Shown: positions 7,260 to 15,655, numbered from the stretch's first letter. The stretch is 16,268 nt of DNA from Chitinophagaceae bacterium (GCA_025924755.1 JAICHT010000043.1:1-16268), one strand, 5' to 3'. The notes: generated by a model from the sequence alone, not told the origin. Program-made: numbers and translations.

Positions 7260-8390
7260 ATGAAAAAGAAACTGCTTACGATTTTTAATCCTTTCATTAT
7301 ACCCACTTCGCTCCTTTTCTTTATTTCAATATTTGTTTTATCTGGCTGCCAAAAAGTACAGGATGAATTAATGCATCTTAAAGACGAACATGCACCAAAG
7401 TTATCGGAAGACTATAAAAAAGTAACCCTGGTAGCTAATACCAGCGGCTATAATGCAGGCAGAATAGATGCCAGCCTGGTAAATGCCTGGGGGCTTACCT
7501 TTAGTAGCACGGGTATTGCATGGATATCTGCTAACGGAACCGGCGTGAGCACTGTTTATAAAAAGGATGGCAGCCAGGTATTGGCACCGGTAGCTATTCC
7601 ATCTCCAAACATGGTAAACGGGGGTACACCAACCGGCGTTGTTTTTAACAGCACATCCGATTTTGTAATACCTGCAAATGGAAATCCCGCCAGGTTTATT
7701 TTTGTTGGGGAAGATGGTATCATATCCGCATGGAATGCACCGGGATCTGCTATTACAGTTGCCGACCATTCTAAAACAGGAGCGGTGTACAAAGGGGTGA
7801 CCTTAGGGAATTTTAATAATGCCAATTATCTATTTGCCGCAAATTTCGGCAGTCATAAAATTGACGTATTTGACAAAGATTTTAAGTTTGTAACCGACCA
7901 GCTTTTCCAGGATAAAAACCTTCCTTCGGGCTATGCTCCGTTCAACATTCAAAACATTAATGGTAAGCTGTATGTAGCCTATGCCAAGTTGGGAAGCGGT
8001 TTAGATGAAGAACAAGGCGCAGGGTTTGGCTATGTTGATGTGTTTAACGCCAATGGGATACTGCAATACCGGCTTGCATCACAAGGTACTTTAAATGCCC
8101 CATGGGGAATGGCCTGGGCTTCTTCTGCATTTATAAATGACAAAGATTGCAACGGCAACGGAGCAATCTTGATAGGCAATTTTGGCGATGGCCGCATAAA
8201 CGCTTACACAACAAACGGCAAGTTTTTAGGACAACTGATGGAAGAAGGAAAACCTCTTACGATTGAAGGATTATGGGGCATTAGTTTTCAGCCAGGTACC
8301 GCCACTGGCGCCGATGCTACCCAACTCTTTTTTGCTGCAGGACCTAATGATGAAAAAGACGGTCTTTTCGGATATATCATGAAAAAATAA
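7260..8390 (+). CDS. TIGR03118-family lipoprotein, probable beta-propeller
   Basis: The 376-residue product starts with a long hydrophobic lipoprotein signal ending in LSGC, with Cys30 as the lipidation site, so it should be anchored in a membrane. The mature part matches the TIGR03118 pattern: LVANTSGYNAGRIDASLVNAWGL begins near residue 58 and is followed by WISANGTGVSTVY, then VFVGEDG-like and ANFGSHKIDVFD repeats. A C-terminal NAPWGMAWA and LIGNFGDGRINAY complete the set. The repeated blades of about 45-50 residues suggest a beta-propeller. No enzymatic function is established for the family to my knowledge. A strong intrinsic terminator follows at 8434-8467 and a triple direct repeat sits upstream, so it looks like a monocistronic, regulated gene. 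Confidence 0.85.
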   Translation: MKKKLLTIFNPFIIPTSLLFFISIFVLSGCQKVQDELMHLKDEHAPKLSEDYKKVTLVANTSGYNAGRIDASLVNAWGLTFSSTGIAWISANGTGVSTVYKKDGSQVLAPVAIPSPNMVNGGTPTGVVFNSTSDFVIPANGNPARFIFVGEDGIISAWNAPGSAITVADHSKTGAVYKGVTLGNFNNANYLFAANFGSHKIDVFDKDFKFVTDQLFQDKNLPSGYAPFNIQNINGKLYVAYAKLGSGLDEEQGAGFGYVDVFNANGILQYRLASQGTLNAPWGMAWASSAFINDKDCNGNGAILIGNFGDGRINAYTTNGKFLGQLMEEGKPLTIEGLWGISFQPGTATGADATQLFFAAGPNDEKDGLFGYIMKK

Positions 8391-8704
8391 ATTTTTCAAT
8401 GCATTAAGATATATAGCAACCGGTACTGTAAGTAAAATAGCCAGTGTACAACCGCTGGCTATTTTTTATTGTTACTTTTCAACTATATTTATTTTCCATA
8501 GTAATGCTTTCAGCATTTGCTAATTTATAAAATGTATAATGGACGTTTATATTTAATGAAGCAACAGTTGCACTAAAGTAAACTTCCGTTCGGCCGGATT
8601 TGTTAGCAAAGAATGAATACTACACTTTAAAAAATATCTGTTTGCGGTATCCGGTATTTTATGTATAAATTAGAATATGCTTTTGAAAAAAAATCGCTTT
8701 TAAT
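8391..8704. other. intergenic region between lipoprotein gene and amino-sugar cluster
   Basis: This 314-base stretch holds the terminator at 8434-8467 and then AT-rich DNA that should contain the promoter of the cluster starting at 8705. TGCTTTTG at 8678-8685 is one mismatch from TAnnTTTG but lacks a correctly spaced TTTG upstream and is only about 20 bases from the start codon, so I do not call it. No small gene is visible. Confidence 0.5.
8434..8467 (+). terminator. intrinsic terminator after the TIGR03118 gene
   Basis: AAAATAGCCAG (8434-8444) pairs perfectly with CTGGCTATTTT (8455-8465), an 11-bp stem around a 10-nt loop. The 3' arm continues into a T-run ending at 8467. It lies 44 bases after the stop codon at 8388-8390. 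Confidence 0.9.
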
Positions 8705-9601
8705 ATGCCAACAAAAGACCTGTCCAACTTTCATTCGTTAGTATCACGTTTATTTCAATGGCCTGCTACTGCAGAAGCGTGGGAGCAATATAAACTCTCC
8801 AAAGAGCAGTTAGAATTTTTTAAGGAATATGGATATGTAAGTAATATTAAACTATTGGAAGAATGGCAGGTAGCGGAACTCAATAAAGAATTGGTGGAAC
8901 TGATGAACCCGGCACATGAAGGCCACGAATTATTTTACGAATACCATTCCAATGAATCGGTAAATCCGGATACGGTTTTGTTTCATGCTTTAGGTGCCTG
9001 GCGCATTACACCTGGCTTCCACGATGTACTATGGAACCCGGCGTTTGTAATGGCTGCAAGCCAGTTATTAGATAATGCACCGGTTCGTTTTTGGCACGAC
9101 CAGCTTTTTTGTAAACCGGCACATCACGGTGGCGTAGTAGCATGGCACCAGGACTACTCATATTGGACGCGTACCGGGCCACTGCAACACCTTACTTGCT
9201 GGGTAGCGCTTGATAATGCTACTAAAGAAAATGGCTGCTTATATTATGTTCCTAAAAGTCATGAATGGGGCTTATTGGATAAGCCGGAGCTTGCCGGTGA
9301 TATGGAAGGCGTGATGGATTATTTAACAGAAAAACAAAAAGCCGAATTCAACCCCGTTGCTATAGAACTGAAAGCCGGGTATGCTACATTTCATCATCCG
9401 CTGATGGTGCACGGTTCTTATCAAAATAAATCTGACATTTCCAGGAGAGCTTTTGTATTGAATGTATTTAAAGATGAAACAAGATCCAATACCGATGAAG
9501 TATTATTACAAGGCGTGCCTGTAATACATAAAGATCAAAAAATGGAAGGCCAGTTCTTTCCATTGTTAACTCCGGCAGATTCATCTTTCATAAAAAAATA
9601 A
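8705..9601 (+). CDS. PhyH-type Fe(II)/2-oxoglutarate dioxygenase
   Basis: The 298-residue product has the facial-triad motif of phytanoyl-CoA dioxygenase-like enzymes. His148-Gln-Asp150 lies in AWHQDYSYW, His236 in LMVHGSYQNKS, and Arg247 or Arg248 in DISRRAF is placed to bind the 2-oxoglutarate carboxylate. The length is normal and no signal peptide is present, so it should be cytoplasmic. The family hydroxylates small molecules, and the substrate cannot be read from sequence. Its stop is 44 bases before the GH20 gene, both on the plus strand. It thus appears to open the amino-sugar cluster, suggesting a substrate linked to glycans or to a modified sugar. That link is inference; PhyH-like genes also occur in unrelated contexts. 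Confidence 0.87.
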   Translation: MPTKDLSNFHSLVSRLFQWPATAEAWEQYKLSKEQLEFFKEYGYVSNIKLLEEWQVAELNKELVELMNPAHEGHELFYEYHSNESVNPDTVLFHALGAWRITPGFHDVLWNPAFVMAASQLLDNAPVRFWHDQLFCKPAHHGGVVAWHQDYSYWTRTGPLQHLTCWVALDNATKENGCLYYVPKSHEWGLLDKPELAGDMEGVMDYLTEKQKAEFNPVAIELKAGYATFHHPLMVHGSYQNKSDISRRAFVLNVFKDETRSNTDEVLLQGVPVIHKDQKMEGQFFPLLTPADSSFIKK

Positions 9602-9645
9602 TTTAGCTGCTATAATTACTTATCTTTTCTTTCAATTAAAGAACT

Positions 9646-11559
9646 ATGAAACGATTTGCCGCTTTTGCCATTTTTCTTTTGCTTTCTTTCTTTTCATTTA
9701 GCCAGAACAATCAACCCCGCAATTCATTAATTCCGTTGCCGGTATCGTTGAAAGAAGATAATGGAAACTTTACCCTAAAGAACACCACTGTTATTGAACT
9801 TGCTGCAAATAATGAAGATGCAAAACGGGTAGCCGGTTATCTTTCCAATCACTTATCCGGCGCTACCGGATATACTATTCCAGTTAAGGCAATGAGTGCT
9901 TCCGGTACTTCCGGCAACATTCTGTTATCTATAGCCAACGACGCATCACTGGGTAGTGAAGGATATCATCTAAATGTAAGTCCGGCAGGAGTTTCCATAA
10001 CAGCCAATAAGCCTGCAGGTTTGTTTTACGGCATGCAAACCCTGCTTCAATTACTTCCAAAAGAAATAGTGAGTAAGACAGCAGTAAAGAATATATCGTG
10101 GACGATACCGGCCGTTAATATTACCGACTATCCGGCTTTTGGATGGAGGGGATTGATGTTGGATGTATCACGTCATTTTTTTACAAAACAGGAAGTGAAA
10201 GATTTTATTGACAATATGGTGCAATACAAGTACAACCTTTTGCACCTGCACCTTACGGACGACCAGGGATGGCGTATTGAAATCAAAAGCCTACCAAATC
10301 TTACCAAGGTAGGCGCCTGGCGGCCAAAACGCGAAGGAGCCTGGGGCAACACGCAGGCACCTGATTCTACAGAGCCTAAAACCTATGGCGGTTTTTATAC
10401 GCAGGATGATATTAAAGAACTGGTGCAATATGCCAAAGACCGGTTTGTAAATATTCTGCCGGAAATAGATATACCGGCTCATAGTATGGCGGCAGTGGCT
10501 TCTTATCCCGACCTGTCCTGCACACCCGGCACCTATCATGTAAACGCAAGTGAAGAATTTCAGGTATGGGGCCCTAATGGCAATATTTCTTCAATTGACA
10601 ATACACTCTGCCCGGCTAATGAAAAAGTATATGTTTTTTTAGACAAAGTATTTACAGAAGTAGCCAAACTCTTTCCTTTTGAATACATCCATATGGGTGG
10701 CGACGAAGCGGCTAAAAACTTCTGGGAAAAAAGTGATGCGGTAAAAGCGCTGATGCAAAAAGAAGGATTAAAGAATATGGAGGAGGTGCAAAGCTATTTT
10801 GTAAAACGGGTAGAAAAAATCATTCAATCGAAAGGTAAAAAGCTAATGGGTTGGGATGAGATACTCGAAGGAGGTTTAGCGCCGTCCGCATCTGTAATGA
10901 GTTGGCGCGGTATGAAAGGTGGCATAGAAGCAGCTAAGATGGGACACCATGTGGTAATGGCTCCTCAGGACTTTACTTATGTGGATCTTATGCAGGGCGA
11001 CCCTTATGTAGAACCGCCTGAATTTGCATCGCTGTTCCTGAACCAGGCATATAAATTTAACCCGGTACCGCAGGGAGTTGATCCTAAATTAATTCTAGGC
11101 GGTGAAGCTTGTTTGTGGTCCGAGCATTCTACCAATGTACGGGCTGCAGAATATTTACTATGGCCCAGGGGACTTGCTGTAGCAGAATCCGTATGGTCGC
11201 CGCAAGATAAAAAGAACTGGCCCGGCTTTGTCAGTCGTGTGGAGCAACAGTTTGAACGCTTCGATATAGAGAAAATAAAATATGCCCGTAGTATGTACAA
11301 CCCGGTATTTGCCGCTTCTGTAGATACATCCGGCCAGCTGAAAGTTACATTAACTACCGAAGTTCCCGACCTCGATATTTACTATTCATTTGATGAAACG
11401 AACCCCGATGAATTTTACCCAAAATATGAAAAGCCACTGATCGTTCCTAAGGATGCATTGCACGTAAAAGTAATTACCTACAGAAATGGAAAACCTATAG
11501 GAAAGCAAATCAATATGCCGATTGACGAATTACAAAAAAGAGCAAAAAAGAAATCATAA
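9646..11559 (+). CDS. exported GH20 beta-N-acetylhexosaminidase
   Basis: The 637-residue product begins with a signal peptide (MKRFAAFAIFLLLSFFSFS, likely cleavage near residue 19). A GH20b-type N-terminal domain covers about 25-155. The catalytic TIM barrel starts near YPAFGWRGLMLDVSRHFF (about 160) and contains HLHLTDDQGWR and the diagnostic HMGGDEAAK. There Asp353 should orient the substrate acetamido group and Glu354 act as general acid. Tryptophans for sugar stacking are present, for example in GEACLWSE. From about 545 a chitobiase-type beta domain (YYSFDETNP, then VKVITYRNGKPIG) closes the protein. It should release terminal beta-linked GlcNAc or GalNAc in the periplasm or at the surface, by substrate-assisted catalysis. 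Downstream transporter, deacetylase and NagB-like genes fit GlcNAc as product. Source glycan (chitin oligomers, peptidoglycan, N-glycans) is unknown. Confidence 0.95.
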   Translation: MKRFAAFAIFLLLSFFSFSQNNQPRNSLIPLPVSLKEDNGNFTLKNTTVIELAANNEDAKRVAGYLSNHLSGATGYTIPVKAMSASGTSGNILLSIANDASLGSEGYHLNVSPAGVSITANKPAGLFYGMQTLLQLLPKEIVSKTAVKNISWTIPAVNITDYPAFGWRGLMLDVSRHFFTKQEVKDFIDNMVQYKYNLLHLHLTDDQGWRIEIKSLPNLTKVGAWRPKREGAWGNTQAPDSTEPKTYGGFYTQDDIKELVQYAKDRFVNILPEIDIPAHSMAAVASYPDLSCTPGTYHVNASEEFQVWGPNGNISSIDNTLCPANEKVYVFLDKVFTEVAKLFPFEYIHMGGDEAAKNFWEKSDAVKALMQKEGLKNMEEVQSYFVKRVEKIIQSKGKKLMGWDEILEGGLAPSASVMSWRGMKGGIEAAKMGHHVVMAPQDFTYVDLMQGDPYVEPPEFASLFLNQAYKFNPVPQGVDPKLILGGEACLWSEHSTNVRAAEYLLWPRGLAVAESVWSPQDKKNWPGFVSRVEQQFERFDIEKIKYARSMYNPVFAASVDTSGQLKVTLTTEVPDLDIYYSFDETNPDEFYPKYEKPLIVPKDALHVKVITYRNGKPIGKQINMPIDELQKRAKKKS

Positions 11560-11622
11560 ATGCGTCTTAATCATCTTACTTATAATCTTCGGGATACAGT
11601 AATTGTATGCTGGTAAAATAAA

Positions 11623-12273
11623 ATGATGAAATCCATTCAGGTGCCTTCGTTTGCTGGTTTAAGTATTCATAGTACTATTGATGATATACAGAATGCGTTG
11701 CAAAATAGCGAAGCCCATAAAATTGATACAGCGCCATGGCCCGTTTCAACTGAGCATCCGGAAGTTTGTTTTAAAATAGGGTATAATGCCGATTGTATTT
11801 TTTTGAAATATCAGGTTACCGAAAAAGAGTTTCGTGTTACCTATAAGCATAGCAACGATCCGGTATATAAAGACAGTTGTGTAGAGTTTTTTATTTCGTT
11901 TGCCGATCAAAAGGAATATTACAATTTTGAATTTAATGCTATTGGCACATGCCTGGCAGCATATGGCCAAAGCCGTAGCGACAGAAACTTTTTGCCTGCA
12001 AATGCAATAGAAAATATAAAAACTTTTACTTCTTTACAGGCCACGAGCAATAAAGATAATAGAACTGTAACCTGGGAGATTTTACTCATCCTACCGGCAA
12101 GTGCATTCGTAGCACATGCGTTCTCTACATTCAATGGCGTGGCCGGCCATTGTAATTTTTATAAGTGTGGTGATGATTTGGAGCAGCCGCATTTTTTATG
12201 CTGGAACCCGGTAACGGCACCGGAGCCAGATTTTCATATCCCGGAATCTTTTGGTGCTATCACATTCATTTAA
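11623..12273 (+). CDS. CBM9-like carbohydrate-binding protein without signal peptide
   Basis: The 216-residue product resembles stand-alone family 9-like carbohydrate-binding proteins of Bacteroidota. Signs are APWPVSTEHPEVCFKIGY near the N-terminus, then FLKYQVTEKEFRVTY, the motif DPVYKDSCVEFFISF, and YYNFEFNAIGTCLAAYG. The C-terminus has FLCWNPVTAPEPDFHIPESFG. The fold is expected to be a beta-sandwich. The N-terminus is polar (MMKSIQVPSFAGL), and an in-frame stop at 11614-11616 excludes a longer form with a leader. It therefore appears cytoplasmic or exported by an unusual route, which is odd for a sugar-binding module. It begins 63 bases after the GH20 stop and is probably co-transcribed. 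Function as binding protein is inferred from family only. Confidence 0.75.
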   Translation: MMKSIQVPSFAGLSIHSTIDDIQNALQNSEAHKIDTAPWPVSTEHPEVCFKIGYNADCIFLKYQVTEKEFRVTYKHSNDPVYKDSCVEFFISFADQKEYYNFEFNAIGTCLAAYGQSRSDRNFLPANAIENIKTFTSLQATSNKDNRTVTWEILLILPASAFVAHAFSTFNGVAGHCNFYKCGDDLEQPHFLCWNPVTAPEPDFHIPESFGAITFI

Positions 12274-12377
12274 ACCAATACAGCCAGTAACTAATATCTA
12301 TTCAATCATGAATAATATCAACAATATAAACGTCATACATACAATTTTAATATCAGGTTTGCTACCGGTTAAAAATT

Positions 12378-12428
12378 GTTGATAAAAGTTTGCAAAATTT
12401 ACAGGATATTGTACACGGTTTTATCAAC
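12378..12428. promoter_or_regulatory. long inverted repeat upstream of sugar transporter gene
   Basis: GTTGATAAAA (12378-12387) and TTTTATCAAC (12419-12428) are perfect 10-bp arms 31 bases apart. A symmetric TTTGCAAA (12389-12396) lies just inside the left arm. The 205-base gap around it is the largest inside the amino-sugar cluster, so a second promoter and an operator for a sugar-responsive repressor could sit here. No T-run follows, so it is not a terminator. Function is inference. Confidence 0.45.
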
Positions 12429-12478
12429 CTACTACTGCTGGCATGATTTCAAAATTATGACGGTAAAAAATTTAAAAT

Positions 12479-13768
12479 ATGAATGCTGCTGCTCCTAAAA
12501 AGAATTACGGCCCCATGCTTACTATCGGATCCCTTTTTTTTGTATTTGGCTTTGTAACCTGGGTCAATTCTGTATTGATTCCTTATTTCAAATTAATATG
12601 CGGCCTTTCTGTAAAAGAAGCCATGCTGGTAGCCTTTGCCTTTTATATCAGTTATTTTGTTATGGCTTTTCCATCGTCAATAATCCTTAAAAAAACGGGT
12701 TACAAAAATGGAATGATGCTAGGCTTGTTTGTGATGGCTGCCGGTGCCTTAGTTTTTGTACCTGCTGCTAGTACCAGGGCTTATGGTATTTTTTTGATTG
12801 GGTTATTTATTGAAGCCACCGGGCTCACACTTTTGCAAACTGCGGCCAACCCATATGTAACCATTTTAGGTCCTATTGAAAGCGCTGCATCCCGGATTAG
12901 TATTATGGGCGTTTGCAACAAGCTGGCTGGCGCTATAGCACCTTTATTACTGGTGGGTGCCATTGTTAAAAACCCTAATGAAATAGACCAGATAAAAGCG
13001 CAGCTGGTTACCATGTCCGCCATTCAAAAAAATGCGGTGCTGGATGAATTGTCGTCACGACTTATTTCTCCCTACATAGTTATCAGCCTCGTATTAATCG
13101 GGTTGGGATTGCTGATAAAACTTACCAGCCTGCCCGATATCCATGATCAAAATACTACTACCGGCGCAGGTCTTAAACCGGCAGAAAACAAAAGCCTGTT
13201 TCAACACAAACACCTGCTTTTAGGAGCACTGGCCATCTTCTGTGGCGTGAGTGTGGAAGTGCTGGCTGTAGACTCTATCATTAACTATGCACAATACACC
13301 GGCTTATCTTTTAGAGAAGCGAAATACTTTGCTACGTACACCTTGCTCATCATGATCATAAGCTATTTTATAGGCATTTTTACTATACCAAAAATCATAA
13401 CCCAGCGTAAGGCATTAACGATTTCTGCAACTATTGGTATTTTGCTCACGGTATTAGCGATAACTATTAAAGGTCCGACATCTGTATGGTTTATATCCCT
13501 GTTAGGATTAGGCAATGCATTACTGTGGCCGTCTATTTGGCCGCTTTCGTTATCCGGCCTTGGAGCCGCTACCAGTAAAGGTTCGGCTTTATTGATTATG
13601 GGCGTAGTAGGCGGCGGTTTAGCGCCATTGGCCTATGGTGCTCTTAGTGATGCAGCCAATCCGCAGTTGGCTTACTGGGTTTTGATTCCTTTTTATTTAT
13701 TTATTCTTTATTTTTCGATATCCGGGTATAAAGCCGGAAAGCCGCGCCTGCAGGCCGCTTTAGCTTAA
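12479..13768 (+). CDS. FucP/NagP-type sugar:proton MFS transporter
   Basis: The 429-residue product is strongly hydrophobic with about twelve membrane helices split by a polar loop around residues 220-245. Features of the FHS subfamily are SLFFVFGFVTWVNSVLIPYFK at the N-terminus, the GYKNGMMLGL loop after helix 2, and LLQTAANPYVTILGP near residues 118-131. These carriers import hexoses such as fucose, glucose/galactose or GlcNAc across the inner membrane by proton or sodium symport. A GH20 gene upstream and deacetylase and NagB-like genes downstream favour GlcNAc, as in NagP-type carriers. Substrate is inference. The start at 12479 follows an A/T-rich stretch; the next gene begins 48 bases after its stop. 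Confidence 0.9.
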   Translation: MNAAAPKKNYGPMLTIGSLFFVFGFVTWVNSVLIPYFKLICGLSVKEAMLVAFAFYISYFVMAFPSSIILKKTGYKNGMMLGLFVMAAGALVFVPAASTRAYGIFLIGLFIEATGLTLLQTAANPYVTILGPIESAASRISIMGVCNKLAGAIAPLLLVGAIVKNPNEIDQIKAQLVTMSAIQKNAVLDELSSRLISPYIVISLVLIGLGLLIKLTSLPDIHDQNTTTGAGLKPAENKSLFQHKHLLLGALAIFCGVSVEVLAVDSIINYAQYTGLSFREAKYFATYTLLIMIISYFIGIFTIPKIITQRKALTISATIGILLTVLAITIKGPTSVWFISLLGLGNALLWPSIWPLSLSGLGAATSKGSALLIMGVVGGGLAPLAYGALSDAANPQLAYWVLIPFYLFILYFSISGYKAGKPRLQAALA

Positions 13769-13816
13769 AATAGAGTTGTGGCTTGCATCTTTTTAGCACC
13801 TATTAATTTTTTATAA

Positions 13817-14602
13817 ATGAAAACGGCTATTGCCATTGCAGCGCATCCTGATGATATTGAACTGATGATGGCGGGAACCCTCTTACTGCTTAAAAAAGCG
13901 GGATATGACATTCATTATATGAACCTGGCAAGCGGTAATGTAGGCAGCATTGAAAATGACAGCGATACTACCAAAAAGATACGGCTGCAAGAGGCTCAAA
14001 AAGCAGCACAGATTTTAGGAGCGCATTTTCATCCGCCTATATGTAATGACCTCGAAATTCTGTATGACCTTTCAACACTTCGCCAATTAGCTGCTGTCAT
14101 CCGGCAGGTGAAGCCCAGTATTGTTTTAACGCATTCTCCTGAAGATTATATGGAAGATCATACCAATACCTGCCGGCTTGCTGTAACAGCAGCTTTTGCC
14201 CGTGGCATGCCTAATTTTGAAACTGTTCCTAACTGTCGTGCAGAGAGCTACGACTGTACCATTTACCATGCGTTGCCGCATACCTTACGCAACCAGTTGC
14301 GGCGCAAAATGCAGGCAGGCGCTTTTGTGAATACGACCACGGTTCAGGAAACCAAATTGGAAGCACTAAAAGCGCATCAAAGTCAGCAAAGCTGGCTGGA
14401 TGTAAGTCAAAAAATGAATTCGTATTTGCAGGCAATGCACGATATTGCTATGGCGGTTGGAAAGATGTCTAAGAAATTTGAATATGCAGAAGGCTGGCGG
14501 CGGCATTTGCATTTTGGATTTTGCAATGCGGACGACGATCCGTTAAAAGATTTAGGCAGCGATTATCTGATTAACGAGGAATATGAAAAAAGCCTGGAAT
14601 AA
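13817..14602 (+). CDS. PIG-L/LmbE-type N-acetylglucosamine deacetylase
   Basis: The 261-residue product carries the zinc-site signature AAHPDDIE (His10, Asp12, Asp13) and the second metal-ligand motif THSPEDYMEDHTNT with His115. Between them sits NLASGNVGS followed by IRLQEAQKAAQILGA, the usual helix of the family. No signal peptide is present, so it acts in the cytoplasm. Known members remove the acetyl group from GlcNAc linked to lipid, inositol or free sugar. I recall that in some Bacteroidota a domain of this type is fused to the C-terminus of a NagB-like protein; here the two are neighbouring genes, 76 bases apart. The likely job is deacetylation of GlcNAc or a derivative in place of NagA, which is not in the window. 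The exact substrate is inference. Confidence 0.88.
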   Translation: MKTAIAIAAHPDDIELMMAGTLLLLKKAGYDIHYMNLASGNVGSIENDSDTTKKIRLQEAQKAAQILGAHFHPPICNDLEILYDLSTLRQLAAVIRQVKPSIVLTHSPEDYMEDHTNTCRLAVTAAFARGMPNFETVPNCRAESYDCTIYHALPHTLRNQLRRKMQAGAFVNTTTVQETKLEALKAHQSQQSWLDVSQKMNSYLQAMHDIAMAVGKMSKKFEYAEGWRRHLHFGFCNADDDPLKDLGSDYLINEEYEKSLE

Positions 14603-14678
14603 GCATATGGATATAAAAAATTGATAGCCCGAGAATTTCAATACTTTTTATTTTTTCACTCTCCTAATTTTAATAAAT

Positions 14679-15608
14679 ATGGCCCGTAAAAAAAGTTCCA
14701 TCGCCCCGGAATGGTGGGATTATACAACACTTGATACCGACATTATTGAAGAAGCAGCACGACTTACTCCGGAGACCATGCTGCAGCTATCCAGGCCCGG
14801 TTTTAAAGTTATTTTCTACGATACGCTGGAAGACTTTTATCTGGCCCAGGCGCTGGAATATATTACAAGCTGGCAACAATCTACGCCTGATAATCCGGTT
14901 GGTATTTGTGGCCCTATTGGCCCTACCGAGCAATTGCCCTTAGTAGCACGGATGGTAAATGAATTGGGTATATCGTTGAAATCGGCTCATTTCTGGGGTA
15001 TGGACGAATGGTTCATTGATGGTAAAGAAGCATCACCCGATCATCCACTTTCGTTTGAAAAAGCTGACAGGGAACTCTGTTTCAATCGCATCCGCAAAGA
15101 CCTGGTAATGCCGGATGAAAACCTGCATTTCCCAAAAGGGAATACTGAAGCTTATATAAAAAGTTGGGAAGGTGTTCGTTGTGCAGTGATGCAGGGAGGC
15201 CAGGGCGATATTAAACATTGGGCGTTCAACGATCCGCCAAAACGCGAAGGAAAATATACCGACAATCCGCCTTCACCGGATGACTATCGCAAACTGACTA
15301 CCCGTGTTGTGGATTTGCATCCTATTACCATTGCACAAAATGCCCGCACATCTGGCGGAGGTAATATCACCCTGGTTCCTACTCAGGCAATAACCGTAGG
15401 GCCGGTAGAAACATGGAAGGCAGACAAGGTTTCTATATGGCATGCCGGCATGCACGATAATCCTTTTGGGCAGCGGCTCACTACTTTAATGATTGCTAAA
15501 AAAATAGTTGATACTGCTGTTCCGATGTCGCTGCTGGCAGACCATTCTAATGTGCAGTTTAATTTCTACCGGCACGGCGTAGGTAGCTGTTCCGTAGTCA
15601 TGCACTAG
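14679..15608 (+). CDS. divergent NagB-family glucosamine-6-phosphate deaminase/isomerase-like protein
   Basis: The 309-residue product has the NagB/RpiA/6-phosphogluconolactonase fold signs. A degenerate phosphate loop (VGICGPIGPTEQLP, about 73-86) stands in place of the usual G-x-x-T-G-S-T-P. FWGMDEWFIDG contains Asp109 (equivalent to E. coli Asp72). The core GGQGDIKHWAFNDPP contains His180 (equivalent to His143). In this core the position of E. coli Asp141 is Ile178, and Glu148 is replaced by Asp185. The protein is longer than E. coli NagB (266 residues), with an N-terminal extension of about 35 residues. The fold and context argue for an enzyme on glucosamine or a related amino sugar, but the altered active site and loop make the textbook deaminase reaction uncertain. 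It is the last gene of the co-directional cluster. Confidence 0.8.
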   Translation: MARKKSSIAPEWWDYTTLDTDIIEEAARLTPETMLQLSRPGFKVIFYDTLEDFYLAQALEYITSWQQSTPDNPVGICGPIGPTEQLPLVARMVNELGISLKSAHFWGMDEWFIDGKEASPDHPLSFEKADRELCFNRIRKDLVMPDENLHFPKGNTEAYIKSWEGVRCAVMQGGQGDIKHWAFNDPPKREGKYTDNPPSPDDYRKLTTRVVDLHPITIAQNARTSGGGNITLVPTQAITVGPVETWKADKVSIWHAGMHDNPFGQRLTTLMIAKKIVDTAVPMSLLADHSNVQFNFYRHGVGSCSVVMH

Positions 15609-15655
15609 TTTTTTAATAAGAATTTTGTTGTCAATAATATCAGAAACCATTTTTG

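Noticed and set aside
7401..7825. Minus-strand open frames inside the TIGR03118 gene
   Set aside because: Both are antisense to a well-supported lipoprotein gene and have no recognisable content.
10291..11300. Minus-strand open frames inside the GH20 gene
   Set aside because: They are antisense to the catalytic barrel of an intact GH20 enzyme.
12308..12382. Possible 24-codon small gene before the sugar carrier
   Set aside because: It is Asn/Ile-rich as expected from AT-rich DNA, ends inside the inverted repeat, and has no supporting signal.
14610..14660. Possible attenuator between the PIG-L and NagB-like genes
   Set aside because: The only stem is five AT-rich pairs (ATTGA/TCAAT) before a T-rich stretch, too weak to support termination.
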